Below are positions 37,577-47,630 of a stretch of DNA of 64,000 bases, piece by piece. The translations under genes were made by a program, and so were the position numbers. Position 1 is the stretch's first letter; each line of letters opens with the position of its first letter. The stretch lies in contig NZ_KB892834.1 of NCBI RefSeq assembly GCF_000373965.1, positions 466,191-530,190 of the forward strand, read 5' to 3'. The DNA is from Uliginosibacterium gangwonense DSM 18521 (GTDB lineage Bacteria > Pseudomonadota > Gammaproteobacteria > Burkholderiales > Rhodocyclaceae). The notes beneath the pieces were generated by a model. The model was not told where the DNA came from. It worked only from the letters and a program-made list of their open reading frames with translations, and did no database searches.

Positions 37577-39081
37577 TTGTGCGCTCCCTGTGCGTCAATC
37601 GGCATCACGTGTGTCAGCACCGGCTGCCCGCCCGCAGGTACCTGGAAGGCGACATGCACCTTCTGCCCCGGTTTGATGTCCTTGGGCCAACCATCCTTGG
37701 GTACGGTAAAGCCCATTGTCATGGCGCCCCATTTGAGTTCGGGAATCGGCGGGTGGGAGAGCATGGCCAAGTCGCCATCGAGCAACTCGAAAACGGCTAC
37801 CACCGCATACTCCTTTGGCGCACTGGCCGCTGGCGTGGTACGGGTGCCCACGGCACGCAGATTGGCCTCGGAATCCAGCAGGAACTGGCCGGAGACGACA
37901 AGCTTCTGCCCGGCCTGCAAGCCCTTGATGATCTCAATGCGCCCATCGGCTTCCTGCCCGGTTTGCACTTCGCTGGGGTGATATTTGCCCTCGCCATCGG
38001 CCACCATCACCACGCTGCGCTCGCCGGTGCGGATTACTGCTTCGCTGGGCACCAACAGGGCGGAACGGTTGTCCACACCCAGGGCCAGACGCACAAACAT
38101 GCCAGGGGCAAGTCGGCTACCTGGGTTGGCCAGTTCGATGCGTGCCTTCAGCGTGCGCGTGGTGGCGTCTACCTCGGGCAACAAGGTCTGTATCCGGCCA
38201 TGGAAAACCTGATCGGGGAAGCCCGCGGCATGTGCATCCACGGCCGTGCCGGGCTTCACCCACATCGCCTGGGCCTCTGGTACTTCGGCATTGACCCATA
38301 CGCTATCCAGACTGTTGATGCGGAACAGTGTGGTGCCTGCTGCAACGGTCATGCCCTCCCGCGCTGCCAGCTCAAGCACACTGCCGGAATTGGGCGCGGT
38401 AATCGTGGTGCGCGCCAAGACCTTGCCACTGCGTTCAACTTGGTTGATCAATGCCTCTGGCATCCCAGCCTGCCTCATCCTTGCGCGTGCGGCGTCGATC
38501 AACACTGCAAGGTTTTCGCCCTGCATATGGCGCAAGGCCAGATATTCTTCCTGTGCGGCCACCCAGTCTGGCACATAGATGTCGGCCAGGGGCTGGCCGC
38601 GCGTGACGTGGTCCAGCGTCGCCCGCACATAGAGTTTTTCCACATAGCCGGTGTTGCGGGCCTGCACAACGGTGAGGCCACGTTCGTTCCAGGTCACGCT
38701 GCCACTGACTTCCAGCTTTGGCTGCAAGCTGCCCTGCTCGACCGCTACCGTACGCAGCCCCAGGTTCTGTACTTGGCGCCCGCTCACGCTGATGCCACCG
38801 GCATCGGCAGTATCATCCGCATAGACCGGCACTAGGGGCATATCCATGAAGGGGGATTTGCCCGGTTTATCGAATTTCTGCCCCGGCACCATCGGGTCGT
38901 GCCAATACAGCACCTTGCGGCCAGTCGCAGGGTCGACCTTACCTGCGCCATTCGCCACAGCAGCGCCGGATGTTGCGCCTGTGGCGGCGTGGCTCATGCC
39001 AAAGCGGTACGCCACGGTCGCGCTCAGGGCAGAGGCGAGCACCACCGCAACGGCCCCGGCCAAAATCATGTTTCGTTTCAT
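37573..39081 (-). CDS. cusB: CusB-like periplasmic adaptor with C-terminal CusF-like domain
   Basis: A 502-residue adaptor. Signal/anchor helix near 5-27, then the heavy-metal-binding segment [30 protein letters not shown] near 57-86 with the Met/His residues known from CusB. Barrel-sandwich and helical-hairpin parts follow ([37 protein letters not shown]). The last 90 residues form a CusF-like domain: [18 protein letters not shown] gives H, W, M and M with the spacing of the CusF Cu(I)/Ag(I) site. It links the pump to the TolC-like duct in the periplasm. 4-base overlaps on both sides show tight coupling. Confidence 0.92.
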   Translation of the reverse strand: MKRNMILAGAVAVVLASALSATVAYRFGMSHAATGATSGAAVANGAGKVDPATGRKVLYWHDPMVPGQKFDKPGKSPFMDMPLVPVYADDTADAGGISVSGRQVQNLGLRTVAVEQGSLQPKLEVSGSVTWNERGLTVVQARNTGYVEKLYVRATLDHVTRGQPLADIYVPDWVAAQEEYLALRHMQGENLAVLIDAARARMRQAGMPEALINQVERSGKVLARTTITAPNSGSVLELAAREGMTVAAGTTLFRINSLDSVWVNAEVPEAQAMWVKPGTAVDAHAAGFPDQVFHGRIQTLLPEVDATTRTLKARIELANPGSRLAPGMFVRLALGVDNRSALLVPSEAVIRTGERSVVMVADGEGKYHPSEVQTGQEADGRIEIIKGLQAGQKLVVSGQFLLDSEANLRAVGTRTTPAASAPKEYAVVAVFELLDGDLAMLSHPPIPELKWGAMTMGFTVPKDGWPKDIKPGQKVHVAFQVPAGGQPVLTHVMPIDAQGAHK

Positions 39082-40367
39082 GGTTGCACTCCTTGGGTGG
39101 GCGAGGCGAGCGGGTTGTCTTCTTCGCGGGGATTCACGTAATTCAGGCTGGCCCAGGCGCGGGCGGTATCGAGCGCGACGCGCTGGCGCTCCATCTGGGT
39201 ATCAACAGCCATGCGGCGCGCCTCCAGCACACGCTGCAGGCCACCCGTAGCGGCTTTGTAGCCCGCCATGGCCGCATCAATCTGTTGGCGCGACAGCGGA
39301 ATCAGCTCGGCGTCATAGCGCTGCAATCTGGCCAGATCAGCCTGCCATGCGGCAAGACTGGCACGCAATTCGGCCTGATAACTGCGCAGCATATCCTCCT
39401 GCTCTGCTTTGGCCTGATCGAGCTTGGCCAACTGCGCGGCCAACTCACGGTCTTGCCGCTGTGGACGATCCCATGGCAGGGGCATGGAAAAATTCAGCGA
39501 TACCATGTTCGGGTAACCGGGGCCGCGCTGGCTATACATCAGCTCCACGCTGACATCGGGCTTGCGGTTCTCGCGTGCCACGCGTACATCGGCTTCGGCT
39601 ACTGCCACCCCCGCAGCGCGCATTGAGAGGGCCGGATGAGAGTCGATACCTTCGAGTAATTGGGCAGGTTGCCAGGAGAGATGCTCGATATCTGGCGGCT
39701 CCGCCAGGGTACGTGCTGCGTCCTCACCCACCCAGCGCGTCAGTCGGGCACGGGCGATGGCAATATCGCGCTGCATCTGCGCCAGTTGATCGCGCATGCG
39801 CTCGCCTGCCAAGCGGGCCGCCATGACATCTGCCTGCTCGCCACGCCCGGCGCGGAAAGCCGCTTCACCGGCCTGGCGTTGCAGATCCAGTTCATCAATC
39901 TGGGTTTTGATAAAGGCCAGGGTGCGCTCCTGGTAGGCGACCTCAAACCAGCTCAGGGCCGTTTCGCGGCGGATTTCCGCAAGGCTTAAGCGCTGTTGAA
40001 CGCGGGCGAGGCTTGCTTCCTGGCTGGCGCGGTCGCTACGGGCTTCACGCTTGGCGCCACGCGTGAATTCCTGCATCAAGGCGACCGAACGCATGGTCAT
40101 GCCCTCTTGCACAAGGCTCCACGCGCCTTCCCCACTGACAGGGACATTATTCACCCCGACTTTGAGGACGGGGTCAGGTAACTGCCTCGCGGCGACGGCC
40201 ATTTCGCGTGCGGCAGTTTCCTGGGCGCGTGCGGCTGTCAGTTGCGGAGCGCGGTTTTCGGCGATCTGCTGGGCCTCGACGAGCGTCAGCGGTCCGGCGG
40301 CATATACGCCACCGGACAACAGGGCTGCGAGGATCCAGCCGCCGACATGGCGGGCTTGGATCTTCAT
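39078..40367 (-). CDS. cusC: CusC-like outer-membrane factor, TolC family
   Basis: A 429-residue secreted protein with a cleavable signal (LAALLSGGVYAAG near 13-25) and no lipobox, unlike E. coli CusC. Two outer-membrane-efflux repeats are visible: PLTLVEAQQIAENRAPQLTAARAQ near 26-49 and PALSMRAAGVAVAEADVRVARENRKPDVSVELMY. It forms the duct of the Cu/Ag efflux complex. The gene lies between cusF and cusB in the same operon and overlaps cusB by 4 bases. In metal operons such proteins are also called CzcC; the assignment to copper rests on the neighbours. Confidence 0.88.
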   Translation of the reverse strand: MKIQARHVGGWILAALLSGGVYAAGPLTLVEAQQIAENRAPQLTAARAQETAAREMAVAARQLPDPVLKVGVNNVPVSGEGAWSLVQEGMTMRSVALMQEFTRGAKREARSDRASQEASLARVQQRLSLAEIRRETALSWFEVAYQERTLAFIKTQIDELDLQRQAGEAAFRAGRGEQADVMAARLAGERMRDQLAQMQRDIAIARARLTRWVGEDAARTLAEPPDIEHLSWQPAQLLEGIDSHPALSMRAAGVAVAEADVRVARENRKPDVSVELMYSQRGPGYPNMVSLNFSMPLPWDRPQRQDRELAAQLAKLDQAKAEQEDMLRSYQAELRASLAAWQADLARLQRYDAELIPLSRQQIDAAMAGYKAATGGLQRVLEARRMAVDTQMERQRVALDTARAWASLNYVNPREEDNPLASPTQGVQP

Positions 40368-40386
40368 GAAGAAACTCCCGAAAAGA

Positions 40387-40746
40387 TCAGCGCTGAATCG
40401 AGGTGACGGTCAACACACCGTCGATCTGCTCTGCGCGAAAGTGGATCGCGTCGCCTTGCTTGAGCTTGGGCGGCAGGGCGACCCCGTCCTTGATGACGAA
40501 CACCATCGTCATAGCACCCATGCCCAGATTGCGCAACTCACCGTGCTTGATGGTGATCTTACGGGCCTTCAGATCAATGGCGCGAACCTCGCCACTACTG
40601 AGTTCAGTGTTGGCAGGAGCGTCAGACATAGCCGCCATGTTGTGCATGTCATGGCCCATGTTTTGTTGGGCCTGGGCGGCGGCAAATTGGGAGAAAGCAG
40701 CAATGGAAACGGAGGCGAAAACGGTAATCAGGCTACGAGTATTCAT
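40387..40746 (-). CDS. cusF: CusF-like periplasmic metallochaperone
   Basis: A 119-residue protein: signal peptide (about 1-24, ending AAAQA), a Met/His-rich linker (MGHDMHNMAAMSD) and a small beta barrel. The metal site reads KHGELRNLGMGAMTM: H, M, M and M at the positions that are H, W, M and M in E. coli CusF, so the Trp that caps the metal is replaced by Met, a variant seen in many relatives. It carries Cu(I)/Ag(I) to CusB. It is separated by 19 bp from cusC and by 78 bp from the gene before it. Confidence 0.85.
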   Translation of the reverse strand: MNTRSLITVFASVSIAAFSQFAAAQAQQNMGHDMHNMAAMSDAPANTELSSGEVRAIDLKARKITIKHGELRNLGMGAMTMVFVIKDGVALPPKLKQGDAIHFRAEQIDGVLTVTSIQR

Positions 40747-40824
40747 GGCAAATTCCTGGTCGAATCAATACACCACCCGCCACAGCGTGTGGACGGGCGG
40801 ACAACGAAAACGAGTGAGTGACGA

Positions 40825-41226
40825 TCAGGAATTGCTGCGCGGAGGTCTTTCCAGACCATCCGGAATGAAGCCCAAAGGCTCAATGAGGTTCAAGCTGAGA
40901 TAGGCCGTGGCGCCCAATGGGGCAGGTACTTGAACGCCCGCAGATGTACCGAACATGACGCCAATGCAGCATGTACCGCACACCTTGAGTTTGGCAGGCA
41001 TGTGGTCGATATGCCCGCCAGGTGCGTGGGAGGCTGCCATGCCATGATCGGCCTGGGCCATGTCCATATCGTGGCAAGACGCCATGTGCTCCGGCTCAAC
41101 CGTCTCCTGAGCCATGGATGCCGTACCTCGTTCCATGCTCATGGCCATGACAGCCGCCGACACCCCCTGCAAGGGCAGTGCCAACACAAGCAGACCGACG
41201 AGAAGGATGTGGAATAAGCGGTACAT
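40825..41226 (-). CDS. Small secreted Met/His/Cys-rich protein, first gene of the cus operon
   Basis: The ATG at 41226 gives 133 residues with a signal peptide (RLFHILLVGLLVLALPLQGVSA). The mature part holds a cluster of possible metal ligands: MAMSMERG, HMASCHDMDMAQADHG, HAPGGHIDHM and KVCGTCCIGVMF. The layout resembles CopL/DUF2946-like proteins that head copper operons, though I cannot place it firmly in either. Periplasmic metal binding or copper-responsive regulation is plausible. A longer frame runs to 41364 but lacks a start signal. Confidence 0.7.
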   Translation of the reverse strand: MYRLFHILLVGLLVLALPLQGVSAAVMAMSMERGTASMAQETVEPEHMASCHDMDMAQADHGMAASHAPGGHIDHMPAKLKVCGTCCIGVMFGTSAGVQVPAPLGATAYLSLNLIEPLGFIPDGLERPPRSNS

Positions 41227-41396
41227 TGAGCAGGATTTGATACGGGCGCGGAAGAATAGTTCCACAAAAAGCGTCAACTTCACTGTATAGAAAAGCGGAA
41301 CATCAGGCAAGCACAGGCGCACAAGAGGGAATAATTTTTGTGGATAATCATCAAAGGTCGTCAAAGGAAACGGCGAGCAGGCCTCCGTGCTATTGG

Positions 41397-41996
41397 TTAC
41401 GGTGCTTCAAGATGGCCTGTCCTGTTGAGTTCATAGCGCTCAATCGTGCCATCTGCCCGAAACTGGAATTGGTTGATGCAGCAGTTTTCCTGCTTGAAGG
41501 TGGTCCACTCCGTAACAGGGCGATCAAGCGTCATCAATACCAGGCATCGATTGACGGCTTCGTGCGCGGCAATCAGAACATTCTGCGCATCAGATTGTTT
41601 AAGCCAGCTCAGAAAGTTCGAGCAACGCTCCCAGACTTCAAGAATGGTTTCGCCTCCATCGGGTTTGAAATGCCATCGCAGCAGTCCGCTTGCTGCGCGC
41701 GCTTCCTGATATTCCTGCACGGGGCCACCTTCAAAAATGCCAAATGATCTTTCGCGCAATCTTTCATCCGTGATAATCGGAAGTCGGTGATGTTGGGCGA
41801 TGGCCTGAGCGGTTTGTAAGGCACGCGCTTGAGGACTGGATATGATGAGATCAATTTTCTCTTCAGCAAGCGCTTGCCCCAAGGCCCTTGCCTGACGATG
41901 GCCCGAGTCACTTAATGGAATGTCCCTTGTTCCTTGTATCAGCTTGGCCGCATTGTTAGCGGTGATGCCGTGTCTTACGATAAACAGACGTTTCAT
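41397..41996 (-). CDS. Histidine phosphatase-family protein (phosphoglycerate mutase-like)
   Basis: A 199-residue protein with the catalytic RHG motif at the start (LFIVRHGITANN, His near residue 9), IISSPQARALQTAQAIA near 52-68 for the second Arg, E in RSFGIFEG and the second catalytic His in VLIAAHEAVNR. This fits the cobC/GpmB/PhoE-type branch-1 phosphatases. The substrate cannot be inferred. It is monocistronic or paired with the small membrane protein upstream (42033-42482), which is 36 bp away. Confidence 0.88.
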   Translation of the reverse strand: MKRLFIVRHGITANNAAKLIQGTRDIPLSDSGHRQARALGQALAEEKIDLIISSPQARALQTAQAIAQHHRLPIITDERLRERSFGIFEGGPVQEYQEARAASGLLRWHFKPDGGETILEVWERCSNFLSWLKQSDAQNVLIAAHEAVNRCLVLMTLDRPVTEWTTFKQENCCINQFQFRADGTIERYELNRTGHLEAP

Positions 41997-42032
41997 GGAT
42001 ACTTACTGACTCACGCTCAATGGAGTGTTGCA

Positions 42033-42482
42033 TTATCTATTTTCATTGCGATTGAAAATTCCTTGTTTATCAAGTCTTTTTGCAACTTCAAGAAGTTTAT
42101 CTGCGTTGCATTCCTTCCAGGCCAATTGAGGGCAATATGAAGTTGCGTGATCCAGAAAGGTTTGCGCTTCCTGATCCGCCCCTCTCTTCTTGGCAAGTGC
42201 ATACAGGTTTGCGTAGGCTTTTGCTGCATCGAATGCAGCAACGCTGCCATTGAAGATCTCGTCTTTGTGGTGACTGCGTTTTTCGATCAATGCCAGATGG
42301 CTCAATATGGCTTTCTCTTTCGCTGCATCAGCGCCTTCTTCCAATTGAGTCGCTATGTATGAGGAATAAAAATCAATCTCAGTGCTATCAAATGCAAGGC
42401 TGACATGGTACGCAGCCCAATAGCCTGCAGCGGCACCAACTAACATAGAAACCAGAATGGCAACAATGGCGAGAAATTTCAT
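42033..42482 (-). CDS. Hypothetical single-helix membrane-anchored protein
   Basis: A 149-residue protein with an N-terminal hydrophobic segment (FLAIVAILVSMLVGAAAGYWAAYHV, about 3-27) followed by a helical, charged domain with a regular, tetratricopeptide-like feel (AAFDAAKAYANLYALAKKRG, then AQTFLDHATSYCPQLAWKEC). I recognise no family. GC content is lower than its neighbours. It is read in the same direction as the histidine phosphatase, 36 bp upstream of it. Confidence 0.65.
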   Translation of the reverse strand: MKFLAIVAILVSMLVGAAAGYWAAYHVSLAFDSTEIDFYSSYIATQLEEGADAAKEKAILSHLALIEKRSHHKDEIFNGSVAAFDAAKAYANLYALAKKRGADQEAQTFLDHATSYCPQLAWKECNADKLLEVAKRLDKQGIFNRNENR

Positions 42483-42538
42483 TTTTGGCCGATTTTGGAA
42501 AGCAGCATCAACCGCAGTATACGGTTCCCTCTAGCGTT

Positions 42539-42589
42539 TGGGGACTGAGCCACCCAACAGCCCGGATGGGGTAGCTCAAGGTTTCCCCA
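42539..42589. repeat. Long imperfect hairpin upstream of the formate dehydrogenase operon
   Basis: TGGGGA (42539-42544), GAGC (42547-42550) and ACCC (42552-42555) pair with GGGT (42569-42572), GCTC (42574-42577) and TCCCCA (42584-42589). It sits about 340 bp before the fdh start codon in a 443-bp stretch without a gene. It could be part of the mRNA leader or end the region before it. I could not match it to a molybdenum-cofactor riboswitch. Confidence 0.4.
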
Positions 42590-42925
42590 TGTATGTCGAA
42601 AGATGAAGAGGATGTCGGTGGTGGGGGCGGTCTGCGGTCAAATCGTGAATCACCGTTATGGGGGCGACGCTAAACCCCTTGGCGCCTTAGGGCAAAAGGA
42701 TTACTCTGTGCGCGAAGCTCGAAATCGGTGCAGGTAGGCGTGCTCGACGTGTCTGTGATGTGACGATTTGGGGTGTCCTGCTGCCTGTGGGCTGGCGAAA
42801 CAGAGCCGGTGCAGGCGGTGGAAAAGATCACCAAGAGAGAGAAACAGTCTGGATGTGCCCTTGTGCGCCATGCATTCAATTGCCTGGTGCCGCATGCTTG
42901 CATCTGGAGCCTGTGGGAGATTCGA

Positions 42926-45900
42926 ATGAACAAAAAGGCAATCCCCAGTGCTGGAGACGTGCGTGTCAGCCGTCGCCAGTTCTTCAAGATTTCCGCCGCC
43001 GGTCTGGGCACCACCAGCCTTGCCGTGATGGGCATCGCGCCTACCGAGGCACGCGCGGAGGTGCGCCAGTACAAGCTGGAACGCGCCAAGGAAATCCGCA
43101 ACACTTGTACCTATTGCTCGGTGGGCTGTGGCCTGCTGATGTACAGCCTGGGCGATGGCGCCAAGAACGCCAAGGCCGAGATCATCCACATTGAGGGGGA
43201 CCCGGACCATCCGGTCAGCCGGGGTGCTTTGTGCCCCAAGGGCGCGGGCCTGCTGGACTTTATCCACAGCCCCGGTCGTCTCAAATATCCCGAAGTCCGC
43301 GAGCCCGGCAGCAGCGAGTGGAAGCGCATCAGTTGGCATGAAGCCGTTGAGCGCATCGCCCGCCACATGAAGGCTGACCGCGACGCCAATGTTGTGGAAA
43401 AGAATGCAGACGGGGTGCCCGTCAATCGTTGGCTGAGTACGGCGATGCTTACCGCGTCGGCGTCCTCCAACGAAACCGGCATCCTCACCCAGAAGTTTAT
43501 CCGTTCGCTCGGCATTGTGGCCACCGATGCGCAGGCGCGCGTCTGCCACGGCCCCACGGTGTCCGCACTGGCCTCCACCTTCGGGCGCGGAGCGATGACC
43601 AATAGCTGGGTGGATATCAAAAACGCCGACTTCATCCTGGTGATGGGCGGCAACGCGGCCGAGGCGCACCCGGTGGGCTTCCGCTGGGCGATTGAGGCTA
43701 AGAAGCAGCGCGGGGCCAAGCTCGTGGTGGTGGACCCGCGTTTCAACCGTACGGCAGCCGTGGCGGACCATTACGTACCGATCCGTGCCGGGTCCGACAT
43801 CGTGTTCCTCGGCGGGATCATCAACTGGCTGATCGCCAACGACAAGATCCAGTGGGATTACGTCAAGGCCTTCACCAACGCCTCCGCCATCATCAAGGAA
43901 GGCTACAGCTTCAACGAAGGCTTGTTCTCCGGCTACGACGAAAAGGCTGGCAAGTACGACCGCAGCAGCTGGAACTATGAGCTGGACGACAAGGGCATCA
44001 TCAAGACCGACCCCACGCTCGCCCACCCGCGCTGTGTGTGGAATCTGCTCAAGGCCCACTACGCACGCTATACGCCAGAGGTGGTGAGCGACCTGACCGG
44101 CAGCCCGCAAGACGGCTTCCTGCTGGTGTGCAAGCTGCTCGGTGAAACCGCTACGCCGGAGAAGGTCGGCACGATCCTCTACGCGCTGGGCTGGACGCAG
44201 CACACCGTCGGCACCCAGAACATCCGCACCATGGCGATGATCCAGCTCCTGCTGGGCAATATCGGCATGCCCGGCGGCGGGGTGAATGCCCTGCGCGGCC
44301 ACTCCAACATTCAGGGCTTGTCCGATCTGGGCCTGCTGTCCACCTCGCTGCCCGGCTATCTGGTGCTGCCGAACGAAAAGCAGCACGCCAAACTCGCGGA
44401 TTATCTGACCAGCAACACGCCGAAGGCATTGCGCGACGGGCAAATGAACTACTGGGCGAACACGCCCAAGTTCTTTGTGAGCCTGATGAAGTGGTTCTGG
44501 GGCGACAAGGCCACCAAGGACAACGACTGGGGTTACGACTGGCTACCCAAGTGGGACAAGATGTACGACGTGATCCAGATTATCGAGCTGATGTACCAGG
44601 GCAAGATGAATGGCTTCATCGTGCAGGGCTTCAACCCGCTGGCCTCCTTCCCAGATGCCAACAAGGTGGCTGAAGCCTTCGCCAAGCTCAAGTACATGGT
44701 CATCATCGACCCGATCGCCACCGAGACTTCCACCTTCTGGAAGAATCAGGGCGAATCCAACGATGTGGATACGGCCAAGATCCAGACGGAAGTCTTCCGC
44801 CTGCCCTCCACCTGCTTTGCCGAAGAAGACGGCTCCATCGTCAATTCCGCCCGCTGGCTGCAATGGCACTTCAAGGGTGCCGAGCCGCCGGGAGAAGCCA
44901 AGTCCGACCAGGAAATCATCGGTGAGCTGTTCGTGGCGCTGCGCGATCTGTACCGCAAGGATGGCGGCAAGGTGGCCGACCCGATCCTCAACCTCTCTTG
45001 GGCCTATCGTGATCCCAAGGCGCCCACGCCCGAGGAACTGGCGCGGGAATCGAATGGCCGCGCGCTCGCCGATATTCCCGATCCCGCCGACAAGACCAAG
45101 ACGCTGGTCAAGAAGGGCGAGCAGTTGCCCGGCTTCGCCACCTTGCAGGACGACGGCACAACCGCCTGCGCCTGCTGGATTTTCTCCGGCAGTTGGACGC
45201 AGGCAGGCAACCAGATGTCCCGCCGGGACAACACCGATGTTGGCCTGGGCAACACGCCGGGCTGGGCATGGGCCTGGCCCGCGAACCGGCGCATCCTCTA
45301 CAACCGTGCCTCCTGTGATGCCAATGGCAAGCCCTGGGATGCATCGCGCCGCCTGATCGCCTGGAATGGCGAGCGCTGGGCCGGGATCGATGTGCCGGAC
45401 TTCAAGGTGGATGCGGCCCCCGAGACGGGCATGAACCCATTCATCATGAACCCGGAAGGCTACGGGCGTCTCTTCAGTGTGGATAAGCTCGTCGACGGGC
45501 CTTTCCCGGAACACTATGAACCGATGGAATCCCCGCTGGGCACAAACCCGCTGCACCCCAAGGTGGTGAGCAGCCCGGCCGTGCGCCTGTTCAAGAGCGA
45601 CAAGGACCGTTTGGGTACGCATACGGAATATCCGTATGTAGGCACCACCTATCGGCTCACCGAACACTTCCAGTTCTGGACCAAGTCCGTGCGGCTTAAC
45701 GCCATCGCGCAACCCGAGCAGTTCGTGGAAATTGGCGAAGTGCTGGCGCAGGAAAAAGGCATCCGCCAGGGCGACTGGGTCAAGGTCAGCTCCAAGCGCG
45801 GCTTCGTCAAAGCCCGCGCGGTGGTCACCAAACGCGTCAAAGCACTGACGGTCAACAAGAAAACCCTGCATCAAATCGGCATACCTCTGCACTGGGGCTG

Positions 45901-46024
45901 GGAGGGGGTGGCCAAGAAGGGCTATCTGACCAATCGCCTCTCGCCCTCAGTCGGTGACTGCAATACGCAGACGCCTGAATACAAGGCATTCCTTGTCAAC
46001 ATTGAAAAGATCGCGGGGGTCTGA
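42926..46024 (+). CDS. fdoG: Formate dehydrogenase catalytic alpha subunit, Tat-exported, Cys form
   Basis: A 1032-residue molybdenum (bis-MGD) enzyme, started at 42926 behind GGGAG. The twin-arginine signal [14 protein letters not shown] lies near residues 15-28. The [4Fe-4S] motif reads [11 protein letters not shown]-x-CPKGAG. In [10 protein letters not shown]207 takes the place of the selenocysteine of E. coli FdnG, so no recoding is needed. It oxidises formate in the periplasm and passes electrons to the beta and gamma subunits, ending in the quinone pool. The order alpha, beta, gamma, FdhE is the Fdh-N/O type. A longer frame begins at 42773 but would precede the Tat signal with an unsuited extension. 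Confidence 0.94.
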   Translation: MNKKAIPSAGDVRVSRRQFFKISAAGLGTTSLAVMGIAPTEARAEVRQYKLERAKEIRNTCTYCSVGCGLLMYSLGDGAKNAKAEIIHIEGDPDHPVSRGALCPKGAGLLDFIHSPGRLKYPEVREPGSSEWKRISWHEAVERIARHMKADRDANVVEKNADGVPVNRWLSTAMLTASASSNETGILTQKFIRSLGIVATDAQARVCHGPTVSALASTFGRGAMTNSWVDIKNADFILVMGGNAAEAHPVGFRWAIEAKKQRGAKLVVVDPRFNRTAAVADHYVPIRAGSDIVFLGGIINWLIANDKIQWDYVKAFTNASAIIKEGYSFNEGLFSGYDEKAGKYDRSSWNYELDDKGIIKTDPTLAHPRCVWNLLKAHYARYTPEVVSDLTGSPQDGFLLVCKLLGETATPEKVGTILYALGWTQHTVGTQNIRTMAMIQLLLGNIGMPGGGVNALRGHSNIQGLSDLGLLSTSLPGYLVLPNEKQHAKLADYLTSNTPKALRDGQMNYWANTPKFFVSLMKWFWGDKATKDNDWGYDWLPKWDKMYDVIQIIELMYQGKMNGFIVQGFNPLASFPDANKVAEAFAKLKYMVIIDPIATETSTFWKNQGESNDVDTAKIQTEVFRLPSTCFAEEDGSIVNSARWLQWHFKGAEPPGEAKSDQEIIGELFVALRDLYRKDGGKVADPILNLSWAYRDPKAPTPEELARESNGRALADIPDPADKTKTLVKKGEQLPGFATLQDDGTTACACWIFSGSWTQAGNQMSRRDNTDVGLGNTPGWAWAWPANRRILYNRASCDANGKPWDASRRLIAWNGERWAGIDVPDFKVDAAPETGMNPFIMNPEGYGRLFSVDKLVDGPFPEHYEPMESPLGTNPLHPKVVSSPAVRLFKSDKDRLGTHTEYPYVGTTYRLTEHFQFWTKSVRLNAIAQPEQFVEIGEVLAQEKGIRQGDWVKVSSKRGFVKARAVVTKRVKALTVNKKTLHQIGIPLHWGWEGVAKKGYLTNRLSPSVGDCNTQTPEYKAFLVNIEKIAGV

Positions 46025-46026
46025 TT

Positions 46027-46914
46027 ATGCCATTACAATCTCTGGACATCCTGCGTCGTTCCGCCACCACCACGCCCAGCACGCAGGCGCGCAAACCGAT
46101 TGAAGTCGCCAAGCTCATTGACGTGACCACCTGCATCGGCTGCAAAGCCTGCCAAGTGGCCTGCTCGGAATGGAATGATCTGCGCGAAGATGTGGGTAGC
46201 TGCATCGGCGTATATGACAACCCCATTGATCTTTCCGCCCAGGCCTGGACGGTGATGCGCTTCACTGAAACCGAGGAGAATGGCAAGCTCGAATGGCTCA
46301 TCCGCAAGGATGGCTGCATGCACTGCGCCGACCCCGGTTGCCTGAAAAGCTGCCCCTCGCCGGGCGCGATCATCCAGTACAAGAACGGGATCGTCGATTT
46401 CAACGAGGAAAACTGCATCGGCTGCGGCTACTGCGTGACCGGTTGCCCCTTCAACGTGCCGCGTATTTCCAAGGAAGACAGCAAGGCCTACAAGTGCTCG
46501 CTGTGCTCCGATCGCGTTGCCGTGGGGCAGGAGCCCGCCTGCGTGAAGACCTGCCCGACCGGCGCCATCCAGTTCGGCAGCAAGGAAGACATGAAGGAAG
46601 TGGCCGCCACCCGGATTGCCGACCTCAAGAAGCGCGGCTACGACAACGCCGGCCTCTACGACCCTGAAGGCGTGGGTGGCACCCATGTGATGTATGTGCT
46701 GCACCATGCGGATAAACCGCAGCTCTACCACAATCTGCCTAAGAATCCGACGATCAGCCCGCTGGTCTCCCTGTGGAAGGGGGCTACCAAACCGCTCGCT
46801 ACCCTCGCCTTGGCAGGGATCGCGCTGGGTAGCCTGTTCCATTACGTTGCCAAGGGACCCAATGAGGTTTCCAAGGAGATTGAAGACGAAATCGAGAAGG
46901 AGGACGCACAATGA
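46027..46914 (+). CDS. fdoH: Formate dehydrogenase iron-sulfur beta subunit
   Basis: A 295-residue protein with four [4Fe-4S] cysteine groups: [11 protein letters not shown] near 37-47, [14 protein letters not shown] near 97-110, [16 protein letters not shown] near 133-148 and [23 protein letters not shown] near 157-179. A single C-terminal hydrophobic segment ([18 protein letters not shown]) anchors it on the periplasmic side. It carries electrons from the alpha subunit to the cytochrome. It begins 2 bp after the alpha gene and overlaps the gamma start by 4 bases. Confidence 0.95.
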   Translation: MPLQSLDILRRSATTTPSTQARKPIEVAKLIDVTTCIGCKACQVACSEWNDLREDVGSCIGVYDNPIDLSAQAWTVMRFTETEENGKLEWLIRKDGCMHCADPGCLKSCPSPGAIIQYKNGIVDFNEENCIGCGYCVTGCPFNVPRISKEDSKAYKCSLCSDRVAVGQEPACVKTCPTGAIQFGSKEDMKEVAATRIADLKKRGYDNAGLYDPEGVGGTHVMYVLHHADKPQLYHNLPKNPTISPLVSLWKGATKPLATLALAGIALGSLFHYVAKGPNEVSKEIEDEIEKEDAQ

Positions 46915-47531
46915 TCCGCGATCCCAAGGACCTCAAGCGCTATAACGCCTCCGAGCGCGTCAATCACTGGATTGTCGGTATCAGCTTTATACTGCTGGCA
47001 TTATCCGGGTTGTCGTTCTTCCATCCCGCCTTCTTCCCACTCAACCAGTTGTTTGGCGGGCCGGTGTGGGCGCGGATTCTGCACCCCTTTGTGGGCGTGG
47101 TGATGGCCGTGGCCTTCTTCATCATCTTCTTCCGCTTCCGCAAGCTCAACGTGATGCACGCCAGCGACTGGGAATGGCTCAAACGCAGCCATGAAATGGT
47201 CAATGGGGATGACCACAACATGCCCGAGCAAGGCAAGTACAACGGCGGGCAGAAGATGCTGTTCTGGGTGCTGGGCCTGTGCATGCTGGGTATGACGGTT
47301 TCCGGCATCCTCATCTGGCGCGCCTATTTTGGTTTTGACATTACCCTGGTGCGCTTGGGCGCCGTGGCCCATGCCGCCGTGGCCGCCGTGATGATCGGGC
47401 TCATCATGGTGCACGTCTATGCCGCCATCTGGGTGAAGGGCACGGTGCGTGCGATGTGGTACGGCACCGTTACCCGCGCCTGGGCCAAGCAGCATCACCG
47501 CGCATGGTATCGGCAGGTTACCGGCAAGTAG
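46911..47531 (+). CDS. fdoI: Formate dehydrogenase cytochrome b556 gamma subunit
   Basis: A 206-residue membrane protein with four hydrophobic helices and haem-binding His residues ([19 protein letters not shown] near 16-34, [16 protein letters not shown] near 55-70, [25 protein letters not shown] near 147-171). Charged C-terminal end ([18 protein letters not shown]). It takes electrons from the beta subunit and reduces quinone. Start overlaps the beta stop (ATGA). Followed by a strong hairpin. Confidence 0.94.
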   Translation: MIRDPKDLKRYNASERVNHWIVGISFILLALSGLSFFHPAFFPLNQLFGGPVWARILHPFVGVVMAVAFFIIFFRFRKLNVMHASDWEWLKRSHEMVNGDDHNMPEQGKYNGGQKMLFWVLGLCMLGMTVSGILIWRAYFGFDITLVRLGAVAHAAVAAVMIGLIMVHVYAAIWVKGTVRAMWYGTVTRAWAKQHHRAWYRQVTGK

Positions 47532-47553
47532 TCGAAATCGTTTGTCATCAAAG

Positions 47554-47584
47554 CGGCATGCGCAGCATGAATCTGCGCATGCCG
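47554..47584 (+). terminator. Hairpin between the gamma-subunit gene and fdhE
   Basis: CGGCATGCGCAG (47554-47565) pairs perfectly with CTGCGCATGCCG (47573-47584), loop of 7, followed by TAATTTT. It could end or attenuate transcription so that FdhE is made in smaller amounts than the enzyme, or protect the upstream mRNA. Confidence 0.6.
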
Positions 47585-47630
47585 TAATTTTCAGCCCCCT
47601 TCAGTTTCCTCAGCAGCCTGCGACGCTTCC

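Noticed and set aside
42539-42925. Moco riboswitch before the fdh genes
   Set aside because: A hairpin is present, but I could not align the conserved parts of the Moco RNA motif.
43544-43546. Selenocysteine recoding in formate dehydrogenase
   Set aside because: The codon is TGC and the frame is continuous, so no SECIS element is required.
42701-44443. Very long open frame (580 codons) on the minus strand opposite formate dehydrogenase
   Set aside because: It mirrors the high-GC codons of the alpha-subunit gene, has no family motifs and no ribosome site. Similar antisense frames opposite the efflux pump, cusB and the PAS kinase were left out for the same reason.
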